Source: Ophioderma brevispina (Eukaryota > Echinodermata > Ophiuroidea > Amphilepidida > Ophiodermatidae). From it: a stretch of DNA of 64,000 nt. Each line of letters opens with the position of its first letter. The first letter of the stretch is position 1. The stretch spans positions 41,124 to 105,123 of the forward strand of contig JAMKCH010079039.1 in assembly GCA_023653785.1 (NCBI GenBank). Direction: 5' to 3'. The translations under genes were made by a program, and so were the position numbers. The notes beneath the pieces were generated by a model that did not search any database, had not been told where the DNA came from, and was given only the letters and a program-made list of their open reading frames with translations. Of the stretch, positions 10,679 through 22,692 are shown in pieces.

Positions 10679-11045
10679 TTAAAGGCTGACTCAGAGATTT
10701 TGAAATGTATTATTTTTGTGTAGTAATTAAAAAGAGTCATCTAGAACTAAAGAAAGTCACCTAAAATGCTTAATTCTAAAGTTAGAGATGAATCGGATTT
10801 TTCGTTTTCATGCAGTAAACAATTATGCACAGTATAACAGTGCCATAGGATACCGTGTATAACAAAAATTCCGGATCCGGAATTTTATAACAAAGTTGTG
10901 ATTTTCTATATGAAGGACTTCGATTTGAGCTTAGTTATTTCACACAGTAATTAGTATATGGACAAGCATTGTGAATATGCAAAAAACGCGATTAGTTTGA
11001 AAATTGAGTGCGCCCTCATCGCAAAATCTCTGAGTCAGCCTTTAA
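10679..11045. mobile_element. TTAA-flanked MITE, family 3
   Basis: TTAA at both ends is followed by perfect 20 bp terminal inverted repeats, AGGCTGACTCAGAGATTTTG. TTAA duplication is the piggyBac signature, so this is a probable piggyBac-type non-autonomous element. The interior has no ORF of note. A perfect 22 bp palindrome, AAAATTCCGGATCCGGAATTTT, sits near the centre at 10,865-10,886. Confidence 0.85.
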
Positions 11046-11736
11046 GTGTAGATTTTGACACTCCATCGCTCTATATATATTTGCTCAATTTTTTTCAAAT
11101 ACTTCATTTTTTCCACTCTTTGGTGTTTCTTAAAGAGTTTGTGTTGTGTTGGTTGGTATGTCAATGAAACAGTTCCCGTAGGATTTTGGTGCTAAAGTTG
11201 ATTTTCTTGCTGTTTTTCATTCAATAGGGACCAGACAGTCAGAAAATGATGGGGTGCAAATTTTCGGACAGCTGCCCCCTTACTCAAGGGGGGAAATGTT
11301 ACTACAGGGAAAAATTTAAAATCGAGTCAAATTGTGTTTTAATGTACAATTTAACATGTTCATTTCCTTAAACGGATTAGAAAAAGTATATATCTGCCTA
11401 GGTTCCGACCTTTAGTTAAGGCGCTATAGCCCCATAATGGTTCAAGGTCATCCTGGGGTAAATTTACCCAATTCTCAGATTTTGTTGAAACTGGTGATAA
11501 GTTGTTTGTATTGTCTCACAGGATCAAAAATGTATTACTTTACAGTGTGTGACATTTGGTTGGCTAATTACATAGCAAAATGTCGCAAGGGTCTACATGG
11601 TCTATGGGGGTCACCAGAACTTTCCCTGGATGAACACGTAAAAGTGTAAAAGTATATTGCATATTACAACATGTTCCGGCTGTCTCCGGTGTGTATTTGT
11701 TGTAGTTTTCGTTTATAAAGAAGTTAATTTACATCG
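11046..11736. other. No gene; short match to TTAA element family 2
   Basis: About 11,090-11,130 (TTTTTTCAAATACTTCATTTTTTCCACT) resembles the right half of the elements at 22,127 and 27,847. The rest is unrecognised non-coding DNA up to the Ty3/gypsy element. Confidence 0.4.
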
Positions 11737-12021
11737 TTATGCGTAGTTTACTGCCCAGTGTAAAACAATAAACGATGAAAGTTTGACTAAATTTGAACGT
11801 TGCACACGGGGGCCCACGGACGGGCTTAACTTCCTGGAAAGTCGCACCTTCGCGTAGGGTATACACCAAGACAAACTGACCTGCCCTAAACACCGCGGAC
11901 AATGCACCGATTCGGTCGAGTTCCGTTCGTCTTTCATACTGAACTTCAATAGCGTGCCTCTTGCCCTCGCATGAATTCCCCTAATACGCTCTCTCAACTC
12001 CTCCGGAAAGTATGTTCGCAT
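11737..12021 (-). pseudogene. Integrase C-terminal region of the Ty3/gypsy element
   Basis: The frame starts FPEELRERIRGIHARAR, matching the segment after the integrase catalytic core. It then leads into KVRLSRKLSPSVGPRVQR, the degenerate counterpart of the family's Arg/Lys-Leu-x-Pro-x-(Trp)-x-Gly-Pro block. The middle is frame-shifted. In life it would help position the integrase on target DNA. No chromodomain is recognised. Confidence 0.75.
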
Positions 12022-12192
12022 TCTCCTTCATCTGGTATCGCACCAAACTGCCAAGTCAACGGGGACACTTACTTCTCGCCCCAACATCATCATATGTGGG
12101 CTCTCCCGCCGGTGACGCATGAACACTTGAACGATAGCGACGCCCAAATATGAGAGATATGTCCCAGTCCTTATGATTCTGGAACGGTTGAA

Positions 12193-12492
12193 TCATGCGT
12201 GATGCAGCATGGCTATTGTCCGATTGTAACGCTCGACAAGGCCATCCGACTTGGGGTTGTCCGGGGTAGTGCGTGTCTTTTCAATCCCGCAATTACGACA
12301 CATCTCTCTGAAACACATTCGAATCGAAGGTACGGCCCTCGGTCGGAATGGAGTTCTACTACAAACTACAGACGAAACTAATCCACCAAACTTGCTGCAA
12401 CCGTCTCGGCACATTGATCTCTCATGGCATATGCCTCCATCCACCGGGCTACAGTAATCGCCAACAACTAGATTATGCATTCCCATATCCAT
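12193..12492 (-). pseudogene. Integrase catalytic core, C-terminal half
   Basis: The minus-strand peptide contains FREMCRNCGIEKTRTTP followed by NPKSDGLVERYNRT. This is the hallmark of the rve integrase core around the third acidic residue (consensus P-x-x-DG-x-x-ER-x-N-R). The Glu and the flanking Arg and Asn are present. The N-terminal part is frame-shifted. The domain would insert the element's cDNA into the genome. Confidence 0.9.
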
Positions 12493-12518
12493 CCGGTCAG
12501 AGGCCCAACAAATCCAAG

Positions 12519-13021
12519 CTACCCGTTCCCAGAGGAGCTCATACTTTGTACTGTTGAAGTGGGGCTCGGTGTGGACGTTTTGTTGGCCCCGTCCTCCTCG
12601 CGCAGCCTACACACATGCGTAGATATGACCTCAAGTCGGCACTCATCCCCACCCATTAGTAACTTTCTCGAAACTTTTGGTAGGGTCTGTTCCGACAGTG
12701 CGCATCCTCTTCGATGAATGCAGTGTAATCTAGCACTCGCTTCGCATGTCCTGGTAGCACGACCAACACTTAATAGTCTTCCCATCTCCACGCTCACATC
12801 TCTGCACCAGAATGGGGCCTTTCCTTTACTGCCAACATGTCCCAATGGCCCCAAAGTCTCAATGCAGACGGACAACGAGATAACGTCTTCCGTGGGGGTC
12901 TCCCCTCTCCAGCCTCCTTTCTCCTCAGGAACAGAGTCATTGTCTCATCCGCCAACTGCGCCACACGTATCATCTCTAGTGTGATCTCCGATTGTATAGT
13001 CACATTATGAACTTCACCCAC
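12519..13021 (-). pseudogene. Integrase N-terminal region, decayed
   Basis: This lies between RNase H and the integrase core. Two overlapping minus-strand frames (12,519-12,875 and 12,794-13,021) carry scattered Cys/His residues, for example RLHCIHRRGC, that may derive from the HHCC zinc-binding domain. The match is weak and rests mainly on position. Confidence 0.45.
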
Positions 13022-13503
13022 TACGGGGTCAGGGTCTCTATCCGCTCCAGGCTTGTCGCTATGTCTCCCGACTCTGACCCAGCCCCACGCCCGCCCAAGA
13101 ATTGAGTACTGCGGTCACCATCCAATTCAGGCTCCTGTACACTCCCGGTCGCCCTCGGGTTACCTCCACGACACTTCCGACCAGGGACCCTCTGATAGCG
13201 TCCACTGTCCCGTCACTTCCAGCCCGTCTGTTTGGCACAGATCTCACATGTCATCTGGATCTCCTCTGCCTCTGCTCCTCGCTCCCGCCTCTAATTTTGG
13301 ACATCTCCCATCCGCCCACACTGATACAGGGTATTCTTGACAGCCCATCTGCGTTAGAATGGACGTTCTTCCCGGTCGTACTCAAATCGTGTTGAAAACT
13401 GGACAGCACCTCAGCCACTCGCCAAGCGCCTGACCCTCAGGGTTTTTGAAGTTACACAACAAACCTTATCGACCGTGGGACGTCTCACTTTCCTTGCTTC
13501 CTC

Positions 13504-13731
13504 CTAGGTAGTGACGATACTTTTGAGGAATACAACCACAGCAAGAAGCTCTATTCTCGTCACACAGTAGTTCGCTCTGGCGGGGGACAATGACTTGCTG
13601 CCATAATCTATAACCCTCTCCTCGCCATCCTGCTCTGTGACAGTACGCCCCCTATGCAAATTTGCTGGCGGCAGTGTTAAGTGAATTGGCCCTATGGGCG
13701 CGGGGAAGCCAAAATAAGCACTGATCAGCAA
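13504..13731 (-). pseudogene. RNase H region of the Ty3/gypsy element
   Basis: The peptide contains QDGEERVIDYGSKSLSPARA, then NYCVTRIELLAVV. This is the gypsy RNase H block (consensus YASRxLxxxExNYxxxExELLAVV), including the Glu of the ELLA motif that contributes to catalysis. It would degrade template RNA during reverse transcription. The flanking frame is broken. Confidence 0.9.
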
Positions 13732-14087
13732 ACTCTTTCAACGTGTTGAACGCATCGTAACATTCGACTGTCCATTCAAACCACCAACTTCTTCTATGTC
13801 AGCCGATGAAGAGGTGCCGCGATATCCAGCACAAATCCACGGATTAACCGACGATAGTACGACGCCACTCCCAAGAAAGTGGGGAAAGAAACTACGCACC
13901 GGCGTGGGCGTCTTTGGCGTCGGCCAATCCCGAACTGCTACTATCTTGGACGGATCCGGATGAATACCCCTTTCACATTAACTTACGTGGCCCAAATACG
14001 TCACCTCCTTTTGAAATGAGGTGATACTTTAGGGCTGAGTTTCAACCCAGCTCCTCGGAACCTCTGTAAAACCTCCCTAACCGATTT

Positions 14088-14668
14088 CTACTGACTCCGA
14101 AACGGTACTACCGAACACAATTCAACGTCGTCTAAATAAAAAAAGGAGCGTCTCCCATCCAATCCAGCCAACACTCTATCATCGTCTTTCAAAACGTTAG
14201 GCGCATTGCAAAGGCCAAATGGTAGAACGTTCCAAGCATAAAGTCCGCTGGTGGTGGAGAAGGCAGATTTATCCCTAGCGTCCGTGTCCATCTCAACTTG
14301 CCAGTAGCCCGAGAATTGAGAGTTGTAAAGTACTTTGCGCCCCTAAAGCGTCCAACGAATCATCGATTCGCGGCACAGGATACGCGTCTCCCTCATCGTG
14401 ACCTCATTCAATCCGATATGTAGAAAAAGCCGCCTTAGAGCCATCATTCTTTGCTACTAAAACCACTGGGCTAGACCAAGCCACTATCTGAAGACTGTAT
14501 TAGCCCTTTCTCCAACAACTCGGTCACTTGTCGCTCACATCTCACCGCTTGCTGCGGGGATGACCTCCCAATGGCTGCCCGAACGAATAGCTGGGCACTC
14601 CCAGTATAAATACTGTGCGTCACCTTCGTAGTTCTACCAATATCAATATCCCCCGCTAGAGAACACAT
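14088..14668 (-). pseudogene. Reverse transcriptase of the Ty3/gypsy element
   Basis: Two frames together cover RT landmarks. At 14,471-14,668 is the N-terminal region ending VTELLEKGLIQSS. At 14,088-14,291 are AFSTTSGLYAWNVLPFGLCNAP and the catalytic YLDD at about 14,126-14,140. Between them is a frame-broken stretch of about 180 bases. The catalytic aspartates of YLDD are intact although the ORF is not. Confidence 0.92.
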
Positions 14669-15433
14669 TCTCTGTCTCTCTCTCTCCTTCTCCCAGGGAG
14701 GGGTTTACTCCTGCTCAAAGCTCCTTCAGATGGTCAAGGTACCTCAGCGGTTCACATTTGATCTCGCCCCCAACCATCCTAGTCTCGCACACCTATTCTC
14801 CGCCACCAGCACCAAACTTGCCAGCGTAGCTGTCTTGTTCACCTCTCGAGGAAAGTCACACCATTAGTAATTGTAAACTCGGCACCACAGTCTTAACTTT
14901 CCCTAGACCTCTTGTCACAATAGTCCAGCTATCATAAAGATGGAAGGCCACAGTAACGTTGCTACTCCTACCCGCCTCTCGACCTTCACACGATTCCGGT
15001 ATTGGGAAGCTCCCCTCCACCTATCTCGTCCGACCTGAATGACCCTAGAGCTCTACTCACTCCCCCTCGTCTGCATGCAATATCGCAGCAGATACAACTA
15101 CTTGAATTGCGGCGGTACCACTATATACTCTACAGCCACAACCTTAAGTGTTGGAGTTAGCTCATGCGTGGAATGACATCGTTACTTTTTCACTTCCAAC
15201 GTGGAGCTGCTGTTGACCAATATCATTATCGCCCCAGTTTGTGTCAGGAAATCCATCCCCAAAATACTTTCTCCACGTCTGCGACAATCACATTCAAGCT
15301 CTCATGCAGCCATTCCCACGCCTATCTCCAGGATGCTATTCCCCACGTTTCACTTTTCGCAACGGCCTGGATGAGCTATGTATTAGAAAACCGAAGCCCA
15401 GGTCGTTTCTCATCGGAATCATCTGTTTACAAA

Positions 15434-15940
15434 TCAATCGGCACAAAGCGAATTTGAAGTCCCAGTGTCTAGCAGAAGAAATGACGCAGACAAAACCCCA
15501 TGTAACAACACCGGTACATACATGTTCGCCTTTGCAAAATCATCACATCCATCTGACCTCGTCCTCACATCAACATCACGAAGATTGCACCAGCCCTCGT
15601 GTGCTCCCTTCTCGCTTCGGCGTCCATCTAATGCAGCGTCTCCAAACCACTGCTGCTGTTTCTCGCCCGCCCTTCCCAGTCGACAACCTACAATCTCCAC
15701 CCTCGTAATCTCCCTACTTTCTCTAATAACATTTGCACCTTTACGCCTTCTGTACCCCAATGCTTTCCCATCCCCCCGACACCCAATGCGGTCTTGGTTA
15801 AAATGACGCGGCCTCTGCTTGCCACGGCCCTCCATGGGAACCTTGGGTTGGCACGATCTCGTTTCCCGACATGATCGCAATGATAGGAACGGTTGTGCCC
15901 TTATGTCGACACCTCGATCAACCACATCAATGTACGGCAA
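15434..15940 (-). pseudogene. Retropepsin-like aspartic protease region
   Basis: The 168-codon minus frame ends with VPVLLHGVLSASFLLLDTGTSNSL. The hydrophobic-Leu-Asp-Thr-Gly-Thr motif at about 15,460-15,475 is the active site of retropepsins, which cleave the Gag-Pol precursor as dimers. Position between gag and RT supports the call. The upstream Arg-rich part of the ORF is probably read out of frame. Confidence 0.75.
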
Positions 15941-17621
15941 TTATTTGTAGTGTGACCCCGCACACCCGCACCTCTCTGGGCGGTACCGTCTCGCTACCTT
16001 CTCGTGCGAAGTGTCCAGCCTTCTGTTACAATGAAAAAATATGGGGGTCCCGGTGGGGGCGGTGGGAACTCTGCGGGGAGTATTTCCAAGTCTCTTGTGC
16101 CGTACCACTGCTCTGCCCTCGATACCCGTTAGGCGATGCCGCCTTTGGCTGCTTCGTATCGTGGCCGACCTTCGAACCATTCTTACACTTCTTGTCAGCT
16201 CATCAACAACATGCTTCCATCCTAGCGTCCTGTGCATCCATCTTCCTTAAATTTGGGAGAATCACTGTCGGGGGTGTACTGGACTCCAACCAATCTGGTG
16301 CACCAGCCTACTCCTTATCTCGACATCCCTCATACGGTAGAACGATTTCTAATCGCATGGGCCTGCCCTGATTGCCTCCTCGAATGTGCCAGGCTCGCCT
16401 TTGAAGTACCCCCTTGCCAACAAATCTCTACCTTGCTTCTCAATCTGCGGAAACGCTAGCGCCGTTAGTATCTTTATGTCCAATCCTAACGCATGAAGAC
16501 TATCTACCGACCCTGCTCCCGCCGCGCTGAAATTCTTGAAAGTAATTTTCGGAACACTCCCTCGGTCCGAACTCCGTTTCCATCAGTCCATCAGTTTCTG
16601 CGAAAGGTCAATTCTCAAGTCGGGTTAACGTCATTAATGCTCAAGTCAGACAATGCATCCCCCTGGTAACAAGTAAACAGCTGATACGTTGCTTCCTTAT
16701 CAGTCCATTGATGTATGTCCCTACCACGGCCTCGAATGCAGGCGAAAAAATCCTTCCAGGGCGTTTTCCCGTCGTATTTCAAAAACCTTCTTTCATATTC
16801 GGACTCTCTCCATACCTTGCTGCAAAACTCGTGACCCTCTTCTCCTCACAAAGGAGGACGGTTGCCAAAAGGGTCCGGGTCACTAATACATGCAGGTCGG
16901 TTAGCTAGACGTCTACCTCCATATCCCCCATCTTCCGCCCGCTTCTCTCTCAGATGCGTGGCACATACCGTGGCGAGGCACTGTTCGGTCTCACGTCGCG
17001 AGGTTACTACCTCTCTCTTGTATTGCTATCTCCATTCGCATTCCGTGTCAACGAGGACCACTAATTCGCCACCACGCTGTTCCATAGGCATAAGGTGCGG
17101 TGTGTGGTTGTGTTCTCATTATTCAGGTTCAGTCGACACCGCTCTCCCATGCCACTGATGAGTCCACGCCGACCCCACGCTTCGTCGGCCCGACCCGATC
17201 TCCCTAAATCTATCCTTTCTTGCTGAGCGCTTTGTACGCCTCCACTCTTCATACTCCGTCTCACTGAACCTCGCCCATCCTTCCCCCTCGCTTTCCGTCT
17301 CTTTCACCTGAACTCTAGCCGCCTTGCCGTATCTCTTCACTCCCCTCTTAACTTTCTCCCGTGCAGTAATACTCCCAACTTCAACACGCCCCGTCCTCTG
17401 GGTATATCATGACTCCCCGCACGCTCATATTTAAGGGAGAGCACGTCTCCCACACCCTGGTAGTATGCTTTCCCCTCGCTTATCCGTCTTTCTCTCTCAC
17501 AACCAATTTGGTTTCGTCCCACTTCATCAAACTGTCGCATCTTCCTCTCCCCCCTCATACAACACATCTCCGCTATTGAAAAAATACCAACAAGCCGTTT
17601 ACAGAACGTAATAAACCACAA
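15941..17621 (-). pseudogene. gag region of the Ty3/gypsy element, decayed
   Basis: This is the 5' part of the element by position. Several minus-strand frames are open in turn (15,941-16,237; 17,061-17,340; 17,337-17,621) with Arg/Glu-rich peptides. A degenerate zinc-knuckle-like HCNRRLDTSHEKVARR occurs near 16,010-16,060. No capsid fold can be recognised by eye. The start codon of the original gag is not identified. Confidence 0.5.
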
Positions 17622-17715
17622 TGGTATATTTGCGTAAATTGTATTTGTGGTTTTGCTCTGCGAGCTATATGTGGCGTTTTCTGTATAATTGGCAGTTTTC
17701 TATAAAAACTTGAAT

Positions 17716-17833
17716 ACGTATGTATGTAGTGTAATGTATGTAATGTATGTATGTATGTAATGTATATGTATGCATGTTATGTCATGTATGTATGTATGTG
17801 TATGTACATTATGTAGATGTATGTACACATGAC
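17716..17833. repeat. TATG tetranucleotide microsatellite
   Basis: An imperfect (TATG)n tract with TGTAATG interruptions begins about 100 bases beyond the last recognisable gag sequence. Predicted His/Tyr/Ile-rich peptides from it are artefacts. Confidence 0.9.
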
Positions 17834-19459
17834 GTAATGAATGTCCAAAATTGTGGCTGTTTATCAAACAGGTGCTAGTCCCCAGAATCAAGATTATATA
17901 ACCAACGTTTGTCATGATTTTCCTTAATTGTGGTCCACTTAAAAGAGGTGGCCATCCTGCTTACGTGCAGAAGGAATACAAAACTCGGAAAACCATAAAA
18001 TTTATATCTGCAGAATGGCAATTTAATTGATAATAAGGGTTCGTTAGGGGTTTTTCCTTTCAAATTTTTTACATAGCAAATCCACCGAAATAGGTCAATG
18101 TCAGTGAAAGATGGAGACGACCCATCACTTTTGTATCACTTAAACGCAAGAAAGATTTCACTGATAACAAAAACATTTTTTAAATCAGACTGATGACATG
18201 TGAATGCGTATCCAGTCATAATGTGCGCTAACCAAATAATTATAAACTCCAAATTACATTGCAGATTTTTTTAAGACCACTGTTTTCCATTTATATTGGA
18301 TATTCAAGACTTCAAAAATACAAGATTGTAAACCATTTACTTTTTTACATAAATATATGAGGGTTTGATTATGATTTTTATTGATAATAATAATAAAGTT
18401 CAAAAGAGATTGCCAATACCCACCAAAAGAGCGATCTTTAACCATTTGCATTTTTGTATTCGCCTTGTACTTGTACATGTACAATATTGCAGTTACATAA
18501 CAAATTACTTGTATGTTAAGAATGGAAATTTGTCCAAGTGGGAGACTTAGAATTAAATCAAATAATTTCCCATGGTTGCAATGTCAAATTCTGAAATATA
18601 CCTTTGTCACAGAGAAAGATATCAAGTGGCAATTTGTATATTTAACGTATTAACTTTGAAAAATATTGAAATTGTTTTAGACGCCAAATTTCACACCCTA
18701 GCATCACTGGTCCGTCTGTTGCAATTGGAAAATATGAATACAATAATAAAAGTCAAACAAAGCAGAGAAAACGATTTATTGTTTTTATTATAAATCACAA
18801 TGATGCAATTAACCCTGAGGAAGACCTCAGAGTACCTTATGTAATTGTTAGTAAATACAACACAAGCGAGATAAAAAGAGGGAACTGATAATAACTTCAT
18901 GTACATAACGTGTACATGGCACCATGACCCACAGACCATCCCGAGCAGCACGCGTAAGATGTTTTGTAAAATTGTACTTTGCGCAACTTGATATTCGTTT
19001 GGTAGCGAGTCCTGGGAAAGATCGTTACATTTTGATTAAAGAATTATTTCGCACATAGAGATAGTATTGGGGTAAGTATTTGATACGCCTATGAGAAAAT
19101 GTTAAGGAGGGGTATCCCTTTAGGAATGGACAATTACTTTTTTTATTGTAAAAAGAGAGCTATTGTAAACTGCCATACAAGGTATATATTACGTAATACG
19201 CTTGCAATTTTAATTGGACCCGACATTCGGTGCCAAAGATCGGCTGATTTAACGATAGCAGCTGACGCAAAAACTTATAGAATAATGCATTTTCTCCTAT
19301 ACGTTTAACAATGTATTTTGTATCGCCTGCCTTAAGGCAGAAACACACATAGGGATCACATTGTCCACTGTTGTTGTTGAGGTCTGTTGTGGTTTATGTC
19401 TGGTGTGAAAAAAAAAAAGAAAAAACGGTTAACATTCCTGTATATCCGAAGGGCTTCGA
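17834..19459. other. No gene recognised
   Basis: About 1.6 kb of AT-rich DNA. Several 60-86 codon ORFs are AT-driven and carry no recognisable domain. Confidence 0.45.
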
Positions 19460-20335
19460 TGGATTTAAAACCCAAAATTGGGTTACAGGGCAAAATTGGC
19501 ATACCCCATTTGTGATGAGGTCAAAGGGTCACACAGGGGTCAAAGGCCGTGAGGGTCAAGTTTGTCAAATAGGCTGAAAATGTAAAATGACCTCATTTCA
19601 AAAGTGGACAGTTCAATTGGAACCAACTTGGTTTATGGGTTTAACATGCAAACCCTCATTTGTTTATGAGATCAAAGGTTACATACAGGTCAAAGGTCAT
19701 GTGAGGTCAAGTTGTAAAATTAGGCTGACAATTACAATTGACCCTCCTTTTGAAATTGAAGTTCAATTGGACCCAAACTTGATTTATGGAGTTGAAACAT
19801 GCAAACCCTCATTGTTTATGAGGTTCAAGGGTTACATACCATGGTCAAAAGTCATGTGAGGTCAGTTGTGAAAATAGGCTGAAAATGTAAAATTGACCTC
19901 ATTTAGAAAAGTTGCCGTTCAATTGGAACCAAACTTGGTTTATGGAGTTTCATGCAAAACCCTATTGTTGTTTGAGATCAAAGGTTACATACCAAGGTCA
20001 AAAGGTCATGTGAGGTCACGTTGTAAAATAGGCTGACAATGTAAAATTGACCTCATTTGAAAAGTTTGAGTTCAATTGAAACCAAACTTATTTAATGGAG
20101 TTAACATCAAACCCTCTTTGTTTTAGGTCAAGGGGGGGGTTACATACCATGGTCAAAAGGTCAATGTGAGGTCAATTGTAAATAGGCTGAAAATGTAAAA
20201 TTGACCTCTTTAAAAGTTGCAGTCAATTGAACCAAACTTGGTTTATGGAGCTTTACATGCCAAACCCTCATTTTTTGTTATGAGGTCAAAGGTCACATAT
20301 CAAGGTCAAATGTCAATGTGAGGCCTATCATTCAC
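19460..20335 (+). repeat. ~153 bp tandem repeat with AGGTCA half-sites
   Basis: At least five copies. The landmark CTTGGTTTATGG or close variants starts at about 19,627, 19,779, 19,934, 20,087 and 20,237. Each unit carries AACATGCAAACCCTCAT, GAGGTCAAAGGTTACATA, GGTCAAAGGTCATGTGAGGTCA and AGGCTGAAAATGTAAAATTGACCTCATTT. Copies differ by many indels. Exact AGGTCAAAGGTCA (DR1 arrangement) occurs at 19,687-19,699 and 20,283-20,295, with near matches elsewhere. Confidence 0.9.
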
Positions 20336-21329
20336 AAACCGCGAGGGCAGGCGACACAAGCGGTCGAGGACCCTGATGTATATTTTTTTTCAGACATTGC
20401 TAAAATTATTTTTTATTATAAAGTAAATATTAGCAGATTACAGAAATTACTATAGACGATATTATTTTGCCTGAGTTTGATGAATTATCAAAAATAGTTA
20501 CGATATAAATATAGCTCATATTAAAAGTATTGCGATCATTTCTAAGGCATTTTAATATTTCCTCACCCCTATATTTAACAAAATATTTTAAAAATTAAAC
20601 ATACAAAGCAATTAATGGATTCTGTTTTCAATCAGACCGATTAAAAATTATATCAATACTAGATATAAAATAATTAAATAGTTCCATGTGGGGCGGCGCC
20701 AGTGGGGTGGTAGGGGGCCCACGCCATCGCAGTCCTAGAAAAAAAAAACCACCTGGGGTTGTATCGGTGCTTGTCTTTTCATTTAACTGTTGTATACATA
20801 AATAGTGGTTTGTCACACATCTGGGTAGGTAAAAACTGTTAATTCCATAAATTTCGTAAATATTCAGTTAACCATTGTATCATTCATTTGATCCTCAGTG
20901 TATGTATATGTTCTAGTGCATGTTGCGTGACCCTCATACCTACTGTGGCCAAATGTTGAATTGTCGGCTAAATGGGTAACAATGTAAAATGGATGTCGGT
21001 GGAATATTTTAATTGAATAAAATATTTTGTTACTAATTTTGTCGGAAGATATTACTTCTGATTGCTAATGTGCAGTACAACTTACTATACAGTATAACTG
21101 GACAATTTTGTAATGATATCTCCCATCATATTTTTGAACCGATGGTAAAAAATATAGTTGCCGGCAAAACTGTCACCTAACGGGAGACTGTAGTGCACAG
21201 ATCTCATGTGAATGGGCAAATCTAAATAAAATTGTGAATTTGGGTACACAAGCACTTTATGCATTGATAATAAAACAAAATAATGAATTAAAAGACTTGC
21301 CACCACCCCTTTCATGACCCCCGCTTGGA
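20336..21329. other. No gene recognised
   Basis: AT-rich DNA with a GC-rich interruption at about 20,690-20,760. No coding or repeat family was recognised. Confidence 0.4.
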
Positions 21330-21975
21330 TTCAAGGTTACAACAGGGGTAAACATTTAAAATGTTCCGATTTTGTTGAAAAGCACACCATGATGTTTATC
21401 TGGTTACAAGGATTCCAAAAAGGTATAGTCTATACTACCTATTGCTTATAGTTTTGTACTTATGGTGAAAAACTGTAAAAATGGTAAAAAAGGGAATTTT
21501 GGTTTGTACAGGGGTCAAAAATAAAAGTTACTCCAATTTTTGTAAAAGGTGGTTAAAATTGTTGGTTCAGCTCATAGAATGAAATATAGGAATAGTTTGA
21601 CAATCTTACGTGTTTGGCTATTAATTAAAATGGCAAACAAAGTCAACAGCTATTGGCAGCTATTGGATTCTATTGACATGTGACCTATTTTGGCAAAAAC
21701 TATTCTCATTTCACTCCTTTATGCTATGAAAAAAATTTGCACCACATATTAACCTGAATCAAAGCAACTTTTAACTTTTGACCCATGTACACGCCAAAAT
21801 TGACATTTTTCACCATTTGTACAGTTTTTACGCATATAACTCCGAAACTATAAGCCATAGATAGTGTAAACTATACCTTTTTAGAATCCTCGTAATCTGA
21901 GAAACAGTGTCATGTGCTTTCAACATGATTGAAGCATTTAGAAATTTGACCCCTGTATAACCTAGAAACCCAAAC
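21330..21975. repeat. Long foldback element, family 4, copy 1
   Basis: The arms, about 300 bases each, run 21,335-21,640 and 21,690-21,970. They share in inverted orientation ACAGGGGTCAAA, GTTGAAA-GCACA, GATTC(C/T)AAAAAGGTATAG, CTAT-GCTTATAGTTT, AAAACTGTA-AAATGGT and AAAGTT. It is related to 53,245-53,420 and to the larger copy at 55,395-56,265. It is non-coding. Confidence 0.8.
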
Positions 21976-22126
21976 TGGGGTCCATTGAGGGGTTTGGCAG
22001 GTGCTTCTATCAATTTTATGGATTATCAATACCTAAAGTACTTTCACAACAGTCCCCTGCTACCGCACCCCCCCCCCATAAAAAAAAAATAAATATGGTC
22101 TGGGAACGCCCCTGAATCCATTTACG

Positions 22127-22692
22127 TTAAAGGGATTAGCAGCGATTTGCTAATCCGAAACATCGAAAAAAATCATCAAAATTCATATTTGTATATTTTT
22201 GTTACTGGCATGGATATGCGAACATAACCTGCAAGTGGTTGGCTTGAAATCCGTGTATTAAAGACAAGGCAGTACTTTTATCTGATTCTGAAATTTCTAT
22301 ACGTGTGTATCAAAATTCCGACTTGAGATCAAAAAGCCTTTCCTGGTGGATATCACAGATTTTCAGCGTGATACTGTGCACCATGACCAATACAGTTTGA
22401 CCTCAAACACAGACATTATATTATTGATCTATGTTTATTTTGTACTGGTGTTTTTACACACACCAACAAAACGTTTAGTGCAGATGTTGAGATGCAGTCG
22501 CTGTATGGCTATCTCCAGTAGACGGTATGACAAGTTTCCTCAAATACTTCATTTTTTCACTATTTGGCGGTTTGTTTCAACATTAAAGCAGTTATATGAA
22601 ATTGTACACACTTATCCCTGATTTATGAGTTTAAAAAATGCATTTCCACATTTTTTTCGATTCTCTCGCATTATCGCTGCTAATCCCTTTAA
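22127..22692 (+). mobile_element. TTAA element family 2, full-length copy
   Basis: TTAA duplications flank perfect 16 bp terminal inverted repeats, AGGGATTAGCAGCGAT. Length is 566 bases including both TTAA. The longest ORF (22,346-22,621) is interrupted in the related copy at 27,847, so it is probably non-coding. TTAA target preference points to piggyBac-type mobilisation. The right TTAA is shared with the next element. Confidence 0.9.

Larger units (their letters stand above)
11737..17621 (-). mobile_element. Decayed Ty3/gypsy LTR retrotransposon body
   Basis: About 5.9 kb read on the minus strand in canonical order: gag, protease, reverse transcriptase, RNase H, integrase, the Ty3/gypsy arrangement with integrase last. 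Each domain is identifiable but every frame is interrupted by frameshifts or stops. Base composition changes sharply: this block is clearly GC-richer than the AT-rich DNA on either side. No matching LTR pair or primer-binding site was recognised, so the ends given are the limits of recognisable coding sequence. The element cannot be autonomous as assembled. Confidence 0.9.

Noticed and set aside
12475..13395. Plus-strand Ser/Pro-rich ORFs
   Set aside because: They are shadows of the minus-strand integrase and RNase H coding region.
15164..16459. Plus-strand ORFs of 97-166 codons, for example 15,871-16,371
   Set aside because: Antisense to the protease and gag region of the Ty3/gypsy element, whose minus-strand motifs are clear.
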